Below are positions 1 through 7,005 of a stretch of DNA of 14,006 bases, piece by piece. Every line of letters starts with the position of its first letter. Position 1 is the stretch's first letter. Below the pieces are notes generated by a model that searched no databases, was not told the DNA's origin, and worked only from the letters and a program-made list of their open reading frames with translations. The position numbers and the translations under genes were made by a program. The stretch comes from Gracilibacteraceae bacterium (GTDB lineage Bacteria > Bacillota > Desulfitobacteriia > Desulfitobacteriales > Syntrophobotulaceae): the NCBI GenBank assembly GCA_031274335.1, contig JAISQG010000162.1, forward strand, positions 1-14,006. Direction: 5' to 3'.

Positions 1-1
1 G

Positions 2-1321
2 CCGTTGCTGGCGTATCGCCTGGGGCGGGCCGGCGCTTTTGTCCTGCGGCAAAAAGCCGCCGTCACGCGCCAAAGGCCGGAAATTTATGTGGGACGGGAC
101 ACGCGCCTGTCCGGCGCCATGCTGGAGGCGGCGCTGTGCGCCGGGATTTGCTCCGTGGGGGTGGACGCGGTTTGCGCCGGAATAATACCCACGCCGGGCG
201 TCGCTTATCTGGCGCGGCGGCAGCGGGCTCTGGCCGGCGCGGTCGTCTCCGCCTCGCACAACCCTTACATGGATAACGGCATCAAGTTTTTTTCCGGTGC
301 CGGCTATAAACTGCCGGACGAATGGGAAGAGGAAATCGAAGCCCTCCTGCCTCAGGCCGACAGCCTGCCGGCGGCAAGAGGGGAAGGCATCGGCCGCGTT
401 ATACGCGATCCGGGCTTTCCCGATTGCTACCGCGATTTTCTGCGCGCGCGCGCTCCCGCCATCCCCGGCTGGAAAATCGTCGTCGATTGCGCCAACGGCG
501 CGGCCTGCCAAATAGCGCCCGCGCTGCTGGCGGAGGCGGGGGCCAGGGTCGAGCCTGTTTTTTGCCGGCCCGACGGCGTCAACATAAACGAGGACTGCGG
601 CTCCACGCAGCCCGCCGCCCTGGCGGAGGCGGTGCGGCGCGCGGGGGCCGACGCGGGACTGGCTTTTGACGGCGACGCCGACCGGCTGATTGCCGCCGAT
701 GAAAACGGCCGGATTTTGGACGGCGACCATATCATGGTGATTTGCGCCCTGGAACGGCAAAGGCAGAGGATTTTGCGCGGCGGAGCCGTCGTGGCGACCG
801 TGATGAGCAACATCGGCCTGCACAGGGCCTTGAGCAAAGCCGGAGTCACGGTGCATTGCGCTCAGGTCGGCGACCGCCATGTGATGGAAAAACTCGCGGC
901 GACGGGCGCGGCGCTTGGCGGCGAGCAATCGGGCCACATCATTTTCCCGGAAATCCATACGACGGGCGACGGCATGCTCACGGCCCTGGAATTGCTCAAT
1001 GTCATGCGGCAGACCGGACGGCCGCTGTCCGCGCTCGGCGCTCAGATGGAACAATTTCCTCAGGTGCTGCTCAACGCGCGGGTCGCAGACAAGGAGGCGG
1101 CGCTGGCCGCGCCGGAAGTGCAGGCCAAAATCAGCGCCGCGGAAGAATATCTCGGCGCGGAGGGGCGGCTGCTCGTGCGACCTTCCGGCACGGAGGCGCT
1201 CGTGCGTGTCATGCTTGAAGGCAGGGACGAGAGCGATTTGCGCCGCCTGGGGCAGGAAATCGCCGACGCGCTCACAGCGGCGGGAAGCGGGTTGCCCGGC
1301 GGCAGAGCCGTCAACGCCTGA
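2..1321 (+). CDS. glmM: phosphoglucosamine mutase GlmM (5' end outside window)
   Basis: Interconverts glucosamine-6-phosphate and glucosamine-1-phosphate in the cytoplasm, the step after GlmS towards UDP-GlcNAc and peptidoglycan. The reading frame is already open at base 2, and the usual N-terminal start with its GTDGVRG-type motif is missing, so the real start lies upstream of the window. The Leu codon at 5 is internal. Counting that Leu as residue 1, the phosphoserine motif SASHNP is at 82-87 (active Ser84), the metal-binding DGDADR at 222-227, the sugar-binding GGEQSG at 305-310, and the phosphate-binding RPSGTE at 392-397. These are the four signatures of the alpha-D-phosphohexomutase family in the right order. 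All catalytic motifs are intact. The gene ends 21 bp before glmS on the same strand, so the two are very probably cotranscribed. The paralogue ManB/Pgm is less likely because of the partner gene and the GGEQSGH sequence. Confidence 0.96.
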   Translation, partial: PLLAYRLGRAGAFVLRQKAAVTRQRPEIYVGRDTRLSGAMLEAALCAGICSVGVDAVCAGIIPTPGVAYLARRQRALAGAVVSASHNPYMDNGIKFFSGAGYKLPDEWEEEIEALLPQADSLPAARGEGIGRVIRDPGFPDCYRDFLRARAPAIPGWKIVVDCANGAACQIAPALLAEAGARVEPVFCRPDGVNINEDCGSTQPAALAEAVRRAGADAGLAFDGDADRLIAADENGRILDGDHIMVICALERQRQRILRGGAVVATVMSNIGLHRALSKAGVTVHCAQVGDRHVMEKLAATGAALGGEQSGHIIFPEIHTTGDGMLTALELLNVMRQTGRPLSALGAQMEQFPQVLLNARVADKEAALAAPEVQAKISAAEEYLGAEGRLLVRPSGTEALVRVMLEGRDESDLRRLGQEIADALTAAGSGLPGGRAVNA

Positions 1322-1342
1322 TACAGAAAGCGAGGAAAATTT

Positions 1343-3175
1343 ATGTGCGGTATCGTGGGTTATACCGGCAGCCGGCCGGCCGGCCCCCTGCTTTTCGATG
1401 GGTTGCAAAAACTGGAGTACCGGGGTTATGATTCGGCCGGTATCGCCCTGCTCACGCCGGAGGGTGTGCAAACAGTCAAAAACGCCGGACAAAAGGATGT
1501 CATGGCCTTGGAAGTGCTGGCGGGCAAAATAAGCCTGCTGCCGGAGTCGGTCACCGGCATTGGGCATACCCGCTGGGCGACGCACGGCCGCCCGACGGAC
1601 GCGAACGCGCATCCTCATTCGGACGGTTCCGGCGAGTTTGCCGCCGTGCACAACGGGATCATCGAAAATTACATGGTTTTGCGCGAACGCCTGCAAAGCG
1701 AGGGCTGCGTTTTTCGCTCCGAAACGGATTCGGAAGTGATAGCGCATTTGCTGGCGCGTCATTACAGCGGCGACCTGGCGGAAGCCCTGCGCTTGGTGCT
1801 GGCGGAAATAGAGGGTTCCTTTGCCATCGTGGCCATGAGCAGCCGTCACCCCGGCCAGCTGGTGGCCGCCCGCCAAAACGTGCCGCTCATCGTCGGCGCC
1901 GGGGCGGAAAACGAGTTTTTTATCGCCAGCGATATCCCGGCCGTGCTGAAGGAAACCCGGGATGTCTATGTGCTGGAGGACGGGGAAATGGCTGTTGTGG
2001 CCGGGGGGAAGATCAGTTTCAGCGATTTCGCCGGCACGCCGCGCGCGAAAACGACCATGCGCGTGACCTGGGATGCCGTGGCCGCGGAAAAAGCCGGCTA
2101 CGAGCATTTCATGCTGAAAGAGATCGACGAGCAGCCCCGCGCGCTGCGCGATACCCTGTACGGGCGCGTGGATAAATCCGGCGCGATAAATCTGGGCATC
2201 CGTGCGGAATTTTTCAGCGGCGTCAGCCGCGTCGTGCTGGTGGCCTGCGGCACGGCTTACCATGCCGGCCTGATCGGGCGCGAGCTCTTGGAACGCTGGG
2301 CGCGGATCCCGGCCGAAACGGCCATAGCGTCAGAATTTCGCTACCGGCGGCCTTTGGTGGATGAACGGACTTTGGTGGTGGCCGTCAGCCAGTCGGGGGA
2401 AACCGCCGACACGCTGGCGGCGCTGCGCGAGGCCCGGAAAAGCGGGGCGCGCGTGCTGGCCGTGACCAATGTGGTCGGTAGCACCGCGGCACGTGAGGCG
2501 GACGAGGTGCTTTTTACCTGGGCCGGGCCGGAAATTGCCGTGGCTTCGACCAAAGCCTACACCACGCAACTGGAGATCATGGTGCTGCTCGCTTTATTTC
2601 TGGCGACGGACAGAGGCCGGCTGGGCCGGGAGGATTGCGCTTCCATTCTGGCGGAACTCAAAGCCCTGCCCGCCAAAATAGAGGAAATACTGGCCAGGAA
2701 AGCGGAACTGCAAAGAATAGCCGCCTATGTAAGCAAGGCTGACAGCGCGTTTTTCATCGGCCGCGGTCTCGACTGGGCCGTGGCGCTGGAAGGAGCGCTG
2801 AAACTCAAGGAAATTTCGTATATTCACGCCGAAGCTTACGCGGCCGGCGAATTAAAGCATGGAACCCTGGCGCTCATCACCGCGGACACTCCGGTGCTGG
2901 CCGTGGTCACGCAAAAGGCGCTTTATGAAAAAACGCTGTCCAATGTGGAGGAAGTGAAAGCCCGCGAAGGAAGGGTGTTGGCCATCGCCCGGCCCGACAA
3001 CAAAGGCCTGGCCGCCTCGGCGGACGAGGTGTTCTGGCTTCCGGAGGTGTCGGACGCGCTCGCCCCCATCGTCACCATTGTGCCTTTGCAGATTATTGCC
3101 TACTACGCGGCCGTGCAACGAGGCAATCACGTGGACAAACCACGCAATCTGGCCAAAACCGTCACGACGGAATAG
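1343..3175 (+). CDS. glmS: glutamine--fructose-6-phosphate aminotransferase (isomerizing)
   Basis: Makes glucosamine-6-phosphate from fructose-6-phosphate and glutamine, the committed step of amino-sugar synthesis. The 610-residue length is normal for the family. The protein begins MCGIVGY, so Cys2 becomes the N-terminal nucleophile of the class II glutaminase domain after Met removal. YRGYDSAG (27-34), GHTRWATHG (74-82) and HNGIIENY (103-110) complete the glutaminase site. Two SIS sugar-isomerase domains follow. The first has ACGTAYHAG and SQSGET. The second has the conserved stretch around LKEISYIHAEAY and GELKHG. The C-terminus KPRNLAKTVTTE carries the family's C-terminal lysine region. 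A GAGGA Shine-Dalgarno at 1332-1336 sits 6 nt before the ATG. With only 21 bp after glmM there is no room for a glmS ribozyme, so control must come through the operon promoter outside the window. Confidence 0.98.
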   Translation: MCGIVGYTGSRPAGPLLFDGLQKLEYRGYDSAGIALLTPEGVQTVKNAGQKDVMALEVLAGKISLLPESVTGIGHTRWATHGRPTDANAHPHSDGSGEFAAVHNGIIENYMVLRERLQSEGCVFRSETDSEVIAHLLARHYSGDLAEALRLVLAEIEGSFAIVAMSSRHPGQLVAARQNVPLIVGAGAENEFFIASDIPAVLKETRDVYVLEDGEMAVVAGGKISFSDFAGTPRAKTTMRVTWDAVAAEKAGYEHFMLKEIDEQPRALRDTLYGRVDKSGAINLGIRAEFFSGVSRVVLVACGTAYHAGLIGRELLERWARIPAETAIASEFRYRRPLVDERTLVVAVSQSGETADTLAALREARKSGARVLAVTNVVGSTAAREADEVLFTWAGPEIAVASTKAYTTQLEIMVLLALFLATDRGRLGREDCASILAELKALPAKIEEILARKAELQRIAAYVSKADSAFFIGRGLDWAVALEGALKLKEISYIHAEAYAAGELKHGTLALITADTPVLAVVTQKALYEKTLSNVEEVKAREGRVLAIARPDNKGLAASADEVFWLPEVSDALAPIVTIVPLQIIAYYAAVQRGNHVDKPRNLAKTVTTE

Positions 3176-3185
3176 ACAGGAAACT

Positions 3186-3767
3186 CTAACAGTAAAGCCG
3201 GGCGGCCGCGGAAAAAAGGTTTATGCCGCTTGCCGGCTTGAAGCCGGGCGCCGGTCTGTCCGCGGCGGTCAAAGCCAGGCGCGTCACGGCCAGGCTGAGC
3301 GGGGCGGCGTTCATTTCCGCGAGTTCCTCCGGCAGAAAAAAACCGGCGGCGCTGACCTCTTCGGCTTGCGGGTGCAAGGCGCCGCTGGTGTAAGCGAGCA
3401 AAAACACCAGATAAACATCATGTTTCAAAGCCCGGTCTCCCGGACGGTCGCGCACAGCCAGCAGACTGACCGCTTCCGTGACGAGGCCGGTTTCTTCGCG
3501 CACTTCGCGCACCGCCGCTTCCTCGGCTTTTTCATTTTCTTCGGCAAAACCGCCCGGTATCGTCCAGCGCCCCTTGCCGGGCTCTATGGCGCGCCGCACA
3601 AGCAAAACGCGGCCATCCCGAATAAGGACGCCACCGGCGCCGATAGTACATTCGCTCCAGTGGACAAAGCCGCAACGCGGACAATGCCCGCGCGTTCTGC
3701 CGCCGAGCACAGCGGGCAGGAGAGGGGCGGCGCAACGAGGACAGAATTTGTAAGTTTCAGGCGGCAT
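3186..3767 (-). CDS. zinc-ribbon Nudix hydrolase
   Basis: A 193-residue Nudix-superfamily pyrophosphohydrolase with an N-terminal zinc ribbon. Cys9, Cys12, Cys29 and Cys32 form two CPRC knuckles. The Nudix box is perfect: Gly73, Glu79, then REVREETGL from Arg87 to Leu95, matching GX5EX7REUXEEXGU. Family knowledge points to hydrolysis of nucleoside diphosphate-linked substrates such as ADP-ribose, NADH or sugar nucleotides, but the sequence does not fix the substrate. The zinc ribbon recalls NudC, yet the protein is shorter and lacks the long NudC N-terminal domain. The ATG start is supported by a GGGAG Shine-Dalgarno at about 3774-3778. It is the last gene of the block after the DUF2225 fusion (27 bp gap). 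Its stop lies 10 bp from the glmS stop of the converging operon, and no clear terminator hairpin lies between them. Confidence 0.9.
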   Translation of the reverse strand: MPPETYKFCPRCAAPLLPAVLGGRTRGHCPRCGFVHWSECTIGAGGVLIRDGRVLLVRRAIEPGKGRWTIPGGFAEENEKAEEAAVREVREETGLVTEAVSLLAVRDRPGDRALKHDVYLVFLLAYTSGALHPQAEEVSAAGFFLPEELAEMNAAPLSLAVTRLALTAADRPAPGFKPASGINLFSAAARLYC

Positions 3768-3794
3768 AAAATTCTCCCGCGAGTCGTCTGTGTT

Positions 3795-4997
3795 TCACGT
3801 CTTGGGCTGTTTTTCCGCCTCTCGCATCAAATCCAGGCGGTTATCGGCGCAGAGCCTGATCTGTTCCGTGCCTCCGCGCGCGGTTTTAGCCTTGAACAGC
3901 AAGTCGCGCGCTTCCCGGAACGCGCCCAGCTTGAAATGCAAATCGCCCATGATAAACTGAAGGCGCTGCATGGCGCGCGCGTTCAAATTCGCGCGCTGAT
4001 ACACTTCCTCATAGGCGGCCAGGGCCTGCCGATTGGCGTATTCCGCCATCGCTCCGTCGCCGCAGTCCTCGTACAGGCGGCTCAGTTTCAGCCACAGCCG
4101 CGCCGTTTGCGCCTCTGCCTGGCGAAAACAGAGTGGGGCGCTGCGCAAAGCGAGATAATACCCGGTGAACACCTCCGCCGCGTCCCGGCGGTTGTCAAAG
4201 TTGAAATCCAGATCCCTGTGCAGGGCGGTCAGCTCCGCCAGCAGTCTTTGCGGATCCGCCGGCTCCGCCGCGTCAAAATTGTCTCGCAGAGCGGAGTACC
4301 AGCATTGCGGGCAAGTGATCACATCGTAATGTATTGGCTCCACGCCCTTGAAATGCTCGCGCAGATCGGCATCAGTGCGGCGGCGGATCAGTTTTGACTC
4401 GCGCACGCCGGACGCCTCGAAAATCATGCCGCAAACCGGGCATTTTTCCTTGGCTTTGAAGATGATATCCGGCGGCGGCGCCTCCTCCGGCTCCGGCAGG
4501 CGGTAATGGCCGTGTCCAGGCGGAAAAAAAGCGGAAAACCCCGCTTCCCGCTCGGGATCAGGTTCGGGCTCCGGAGCGGGTGCGGGTGCGGGTGCGGGTG
4601 TGGTTTCGGGCTCGGATACGGTCTCGAACTCGGGCCGTGACATCGCTTTCAGGCGCTGGCAGATGTCCGCGCACAGGGCAAAGGCCGCATCCGGTTCGTC
4701 ACGGAAAAAATCAAAGATTTCGGCGCGCGTCAGAGAATAAGCGAGCGTTTCCTGCGCGGCCACGGCGGTCGCCGGCTGCCCGATGCCGAGGAACAGCGAT
4801 TGCTCTCCGAAAAATTCCCCCACCACCAATTCCTCCAGGCGGGTTTCGCCTACTTTTTGGTAATTTTTATAAATTATTACACTTCCGGTGACGACAATGT
4901 ACAGACGCAAATCCCTGTCGCCTTCCCGCACAAGCACTTCTCCGGGCTTAAAAAACCTCATGTTAGGCTTGCTGCGCATACCGCCTACGTTGATCAC
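3795..4997 (-). CDS. cyclic nucleotide-binding domain fused to DUF2225
   Basis: A 400-residue two-part protein. Residues about 13-120 form a CRP/cNMP-binding beta-roll (FKPGEVLVREGD, GEFFGEQSL), followed by a Pro/Glu-rich linker at about 130-177 that includes a PA repeat. Residues about 180-395 match DUF2225, with two Cys pairs (CPVCG at 186-190 and CPQC at 229-232) likely to bind zinc, then a helical, TPR-like tail. There is no DNA-binding HTH after the beta-roll, so it is not a CRP-type transcription factor. The phosphate-binding cassette keeps the Glu (FGEQSL) but has PATA at 75-78 where cAMP binders have Pro-Arg-Ser/Thr-Ala, so ordinary cAMP binding is doubtful. The GTG start is supported by GGGAGG at 5005-5010, 7 nt upstream. 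It starts 16 bp after the khtU stop, so probable translational coupling links it to the antiporter. DUF2225 has no established function. Confidence 0.85.
   Translation of the reverse strand: MINVGGMRSKPNMRFFKPGEVLVREGDRDLRLYIVVTGSVIIYKNYQKVGETRLEELVVGEFFGEQSLFLGIGQPATAVAAQETLAYSLTRAEIFDFFRDEPDAAFALCADICQRLKAMSRPEFETVSEPETTPAPAPAPAPEPEPDPEREAGFSAFFPPGHGHYRLPEPEEAPPPDIIFKAKEKCPVCGMIFEASGVRESKLIRRRTDADLREHFKGVEPIHYDVITCPQCWYSALRDNFDAAEPADPQRLLAELTALHRDLDFNFDNRRDAAEVFTGYYLALRSAPLCFRQAEAQTARLWLKLSRLYEDCGDGAMAEYANRQALAAYEEVYQRANLNARAMQRLQFIMGDLHFKLGAFREARDLLFKAKTARGGTEQIRLCADNRLDLMREAEKQPKT
4576..4599 (+). repeat. four tandem copies of the hexamer GCGGGT inside a coding region
   Basis: Four exact 6-bp units lie in the - strand DUF2225 fusion gene and encode the Pro-Ala repeat of its linker. 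The unit length is a multiple of three, so slippage would lengthen or shorten the linker without shifting the frame. Confidence 0.9.
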
Positions 4998-5013
4998 GGC
5001 GCATCCCTCCCAA

Positions 5014-6258
5014 TCATTCCTCTTTATCCATCAGCAAAGAGACATCGATTTCCTTATGGGGTTTGCTTTTTCTGGTTTCGCGCCGCCAGCCAAGACGCGG
5101 GGCCAACGCCTGGTAAATCGGATCGGACCAGCGGCTGAGCAGCGGCCCCAGGACGGCCAAAAGAACGACATAAAGCGCGGAAAACGATTCCAGCACGGGA
5201 CTGAGGCCGGCCGCCGCGCCTAAATTGGCGAGAACGATGGAAAACTCTCCGCGGGAAGTTATCGTGAGGCCGAGATTCAGCGCGCCGCGCTTGGAGAGGC
5301 CCGCCACCTTGCTCATCGTGAGCCCGTAAGCCAGGCTGCCGGCGATCGTCAGCGCCACGGCGATTAAAGCGATGACAACGGCGCCGGACAAAGCGTCGAG
5401 GGTTATTTTCAGAGCAAATCCGAAAAAGAAGGCCGCCCCGAAAAAGTCGCGAAACGGAACGACTAAATGCACGATGCGCTCTTTTTGCGATGTTTCTGCC
5501 ATGATCAGGCCGAGAATGAGCGCGCCGATCGCTTCGGAAATATTCAGGGCTTCGGAGGCGCCGGCCATGAAAATGAGCAACCCGAGCACCACGAGCAAAA
5601 ACGTTTCTTCGCTGGCGATGGCAAAAACGCTCTCCAAAACCCGCGTCGTGCGCAGGCTGATGAAAACGAAGGCGATGATGACGGCAAAGGCGAAGCAGAC
5701 GGAAAGCACCAGATCCGATGTCTCCCCGCCGCGGCTGATCGCGATGGCAGAGACGATGGGCAGATAGGCCGCCATGAAAATGTCCTGAAACAGCATGAGG
5801 CCGAGGATTACTTCCGTTTCGGGATTCGCCGTGCGTTTCAGGTCCACAAGAGTTTTGGCGACGATCGCGCTGGAGGAGATGATGATGATGCCCGTCGCCA
5901 GCAGGATTTCCTCGATCCCCCAGCCGAGGAGCAACGTGAAGATCACGGCCGCCGTCGCGTTGAAAGCGAGATAAATCAGGCCGCTTTTCACCATTGTGCC
6001 GGCGGATTCGATCAATTTCCTGATCGAAAACTCCAAGCCAAGGGAAAACAGCAAAAACAGCACGCCGAGCCGTCCCAGGAAATCAATGGCCTCCATCGTG
6101 CTTTCTGCCGGACGGTAAGGCGTGATCCCGTTGGGCGGCAGCAGCAGCCCCATGATTATTATGATCGGGACAATAGAAAATTTTAAGCGGGAAGCGGTGA
6201 TGCCAGCCATTGCCACAAAGAGCAGCAGCACTCCCAGCTCCAAGAAATTATATTCCAC
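5014..6258 (-). CDS. khtU: CPA2-family K+(Na+)/H+ antiporter membrane subunit, KhtU-like
   Basis: A 414-residue integral membrane protein of the CPA2 monovalent cation:proton antiporter family, exchanging K+ or Na+ for H+ across the cytoplasmic membrane. Roughly a dozen hydrophobic segments cover residues 5-385. Typical family pieces are FLLFSLGLEFSIRKL (68-82), SSSAIVAKTL (128-137), the acidic motif LMLFQDI (154-160) and SRGEFSIVLANLG (335-347). The cytoplasmic tail is short and charged and has no TrkA-N or RCK domain. The regulatory part is supplied instead by the separate gene khtT, 44 bp upstream. This split arrangement is what identifies it as KhtU-like rather than KefB/KefC-like. The start is GTG, with AGGA in a GAGGAAAAAAGC leader just before it. 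The ion preference cannot be read from the sequence. Confidence 0.88.
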   Translation of the reverse strand: MEYNFLELGVLLLFVAMAGITASRLKFSIVPIIIIMGLLLPPNGITPYRPAESTMEAIDFLGRLGVLFLLFSLGLEFSIRKLIESAGTMVKSGLIYLAFNATAAVIFTLLLGWGIEEILLATGIIIISSSAIVAKTLVDLKRTANPETEVILGLMLFQDIFMAAYLPIVSAIAISRGGETSDLVLSVCFAFAVIIAFVFISLRTTRVLESVFAIASEETFLLVVLGLLIFMAGASEALNISEAIGALILGLIMAETSQKERIVHLVVPFRDFFGAAFFFGFALKITLDALSGAVVIALIAVALTIAGSLAYGLTMSKVAGLSKRGALNLGLTITSRGEFSIVLANLGAAAGLSPVLESFSALYVVLLAVLGPLLSRWSDPIYQALAPRLGWRRETRKSKPHKEIDVSLLMDKEE

Positions 6259-6302
6259 GCTTTTTTCCTCATGAATGGCACAGTTTATTTCGTGCCAATT
6301 CC

Positions 6303-6809
6303 TTAGGCCGGCGGCGCTTCCCCCCGCGCTCCCGCGTGAAAGGCGTTGATCTGCTCCCGCGTCCCGGCCATGACGATAGTGTCTCCATCCCGGAGAACTG
6401 CTTCCGGTCCCGGATTGACGAGACTGCCGCCGTCTTTGCGGATGATGCCGATGATGCTGACGCCGATGTTTTTGCGAATGCCCAAAGCGCCGATCGACGA
6501 GCCGATAAAAGGCGCCGGCGTGATCAGCTTATACCAGTCGATCGCCAAACCCTTCAGATCGACGCGCATGTTTTCCATCGCTTTCGGTGTGTAAGCCAGC
6601 CCGCCGAGAATGCCGGCTATTTTACGCGCTTCGGCGTCGTCAAACGAAACAATGTGCTCGACCTCGCCGTCCGCGTCGTTTCCGTCATGGCGGTATATCT
6701 CCCGCACGCCGTCGTCGTGAACGATGATAATAATTTTGCCGCCGTCCGCGGGCGACGCCGAAAACTTGCGTCCGATGCCGGGCAAGTCGGTTTCTTTTAT
6801 AAAATCCAT
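6303..6809 (-). CDS. khtT: KhtT-like TrkA-C regulatory subunit of the antiporter
   Basis: A 168-residue soluble protein. The N-terminal part (to about residue 75) contains LPGIGRKF, close to the conserved start of KhtT proteins. The C-terminal half, from about residue 85, is a TrkA-C (RCK_C) domain with the usual ending IVMAGTREQINAF. In Bacillus the KhtT partner gates KhtU and its RCK_C domain binds c-di-AMP; that is family knowledge, not something seen here. It directly precedes khtU. Two starts are possible, a GTG at 6812 or the ATG at 6809. The ATG is chosen because the AGGGG ribosome site is 6 nt from it but only 3 nt from the GTG. Upstream lie about 110 bp of leader and then the leuA terminator. 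Confidence 0.88.
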   Translation of the reverse strand: MDFIKETDLPGIGRKFSASPADGGKIIIIVHDDGVREIYRHDGNDADGEVEHIVSFDDAEARKIAGILGGLAYTPKAMENMRVDLKGLAIDWYKLITPAPFIGSSIGALGIRKNIGVSIIGIIRKDGGSLVNPGPEAVLRDGDTIVMAGTREQINAFHAGARGEAPPA

Positions 6810-6815
6810 CACAGT

Positions 6816-6820
6816 CCCCT
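6816..6820 (-). promoter_or_regulatory. ribosome-binding site deciding the khtT start
   Basis: AGGGG on the - strand. Its distance to the ATG at 6809 is 6 nt and to the GTG at 6812 is 3 nt, which favours the ATG. Confidence 0.6.
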
Positions 6821-6838
6821 CTCAGTTAAACGAGACAG

Positions 6839-6865
6839 CCCGCTGCCCAAGAGTCTCAGGGCGGG
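6839..6865 (-). other. imperfect GC-rich hairpin in the khtT leader
   Basis: GGGCGGG at 6859-6865 can pair with CCC-GCT-GCCC at 6839-6848, a 7-bp stem with a 3-nt bulge and a 10-nt loop. It would lie in the khtT 5' untranslated RNA if transcription starts near the AT-rich box at 6875-6885. No T run follows, so it is not an intrinsic terminator. Any regulatory role is speculation. Confidence 0.3.
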
Positions 6866-6874
6866 TACGCCATC

Positions 6875-6885
6875 ATATTATCATA
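6875..6885 (-). promoter_or_regulatory. possible -10 region of a khtT promoter
   Basis: TATGATAATAT on the - strand is the only AT-rich stretch between the leuA terminator and khtT and resembles a sigma-70 -10 box. I see no good -35 hexamer at 16-18 bp, so the call is weak. Confidence 0.3.
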
Positions 6886-6918
6886 CCGCGAAGGAAATAG
6901 CCAGCGCCCGCAGCGGAT

Positions 6919-6972
6919 TTATAAAAAAAAGCGCCGGACGCTTGGCTTTAAACTGCTCGTTCGGCACTCCAT
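6919..6972 (-). other. possible 17-codon ORF running through the leuA terminator
   Basis: On the - strand an AAGGAG ribosome site (6981-6986) is followed after 8 nt by ATG and 17 codons, peptide MECRTSSLKPSVRRFFL, ending in TAA at 6919-6921. The last nine or so codons are formed by the hairpin and T run of the terminator at 6923-6943. The good ribosome site argues for translation. The tiny length and the overlap with a terminator argue for chance. No similarity is recognised. Confidence 0.2.
6923..6943 (-). terminator. intrinsic terminator after leuA
   Basis: Read on the - strand, AAGCG pairs with CGCTT around a TCCGG loop (6943-6929) and is followed without a gap by six further T, giving eight consecutive T. 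It lies about 60 bp after the leuA stop and before the khtT leader, so it should separate the two transcription units. The stem is short (5 bp), so readthrough is possible. Confidence 0.65.
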
Positions 6973-7005
6973 GAAGCGGACTCCTTTTTCATTGAGTCAC
7001 AAGGC

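Noticed and set aside
1322..1342. glmS ribozyme before glmS
   Set aside because: Only 21 bp separate glmM and glmS, too short for the ribozyme, and no core motif is seen.
3159..3185. Terminator between the converging glmS and Nudix genes
   Set aside because: CCGT-CACG-ACGG is a 4-bp stem with no T run on either strand.
3078..4397. Long open frame on the + strand opposite the Nudix and DUF2225 genes
   Set aside because: It overlaps the end of glmS and is antisense to two genes with clear motifs; its translation resembles no family.
6813..6918. ydaO-type c-di-AMP riboswitch before khtT
   Set aside because: The leader is short and shows only one imperfect hairpin; no conserved ydaO segments are recognised.
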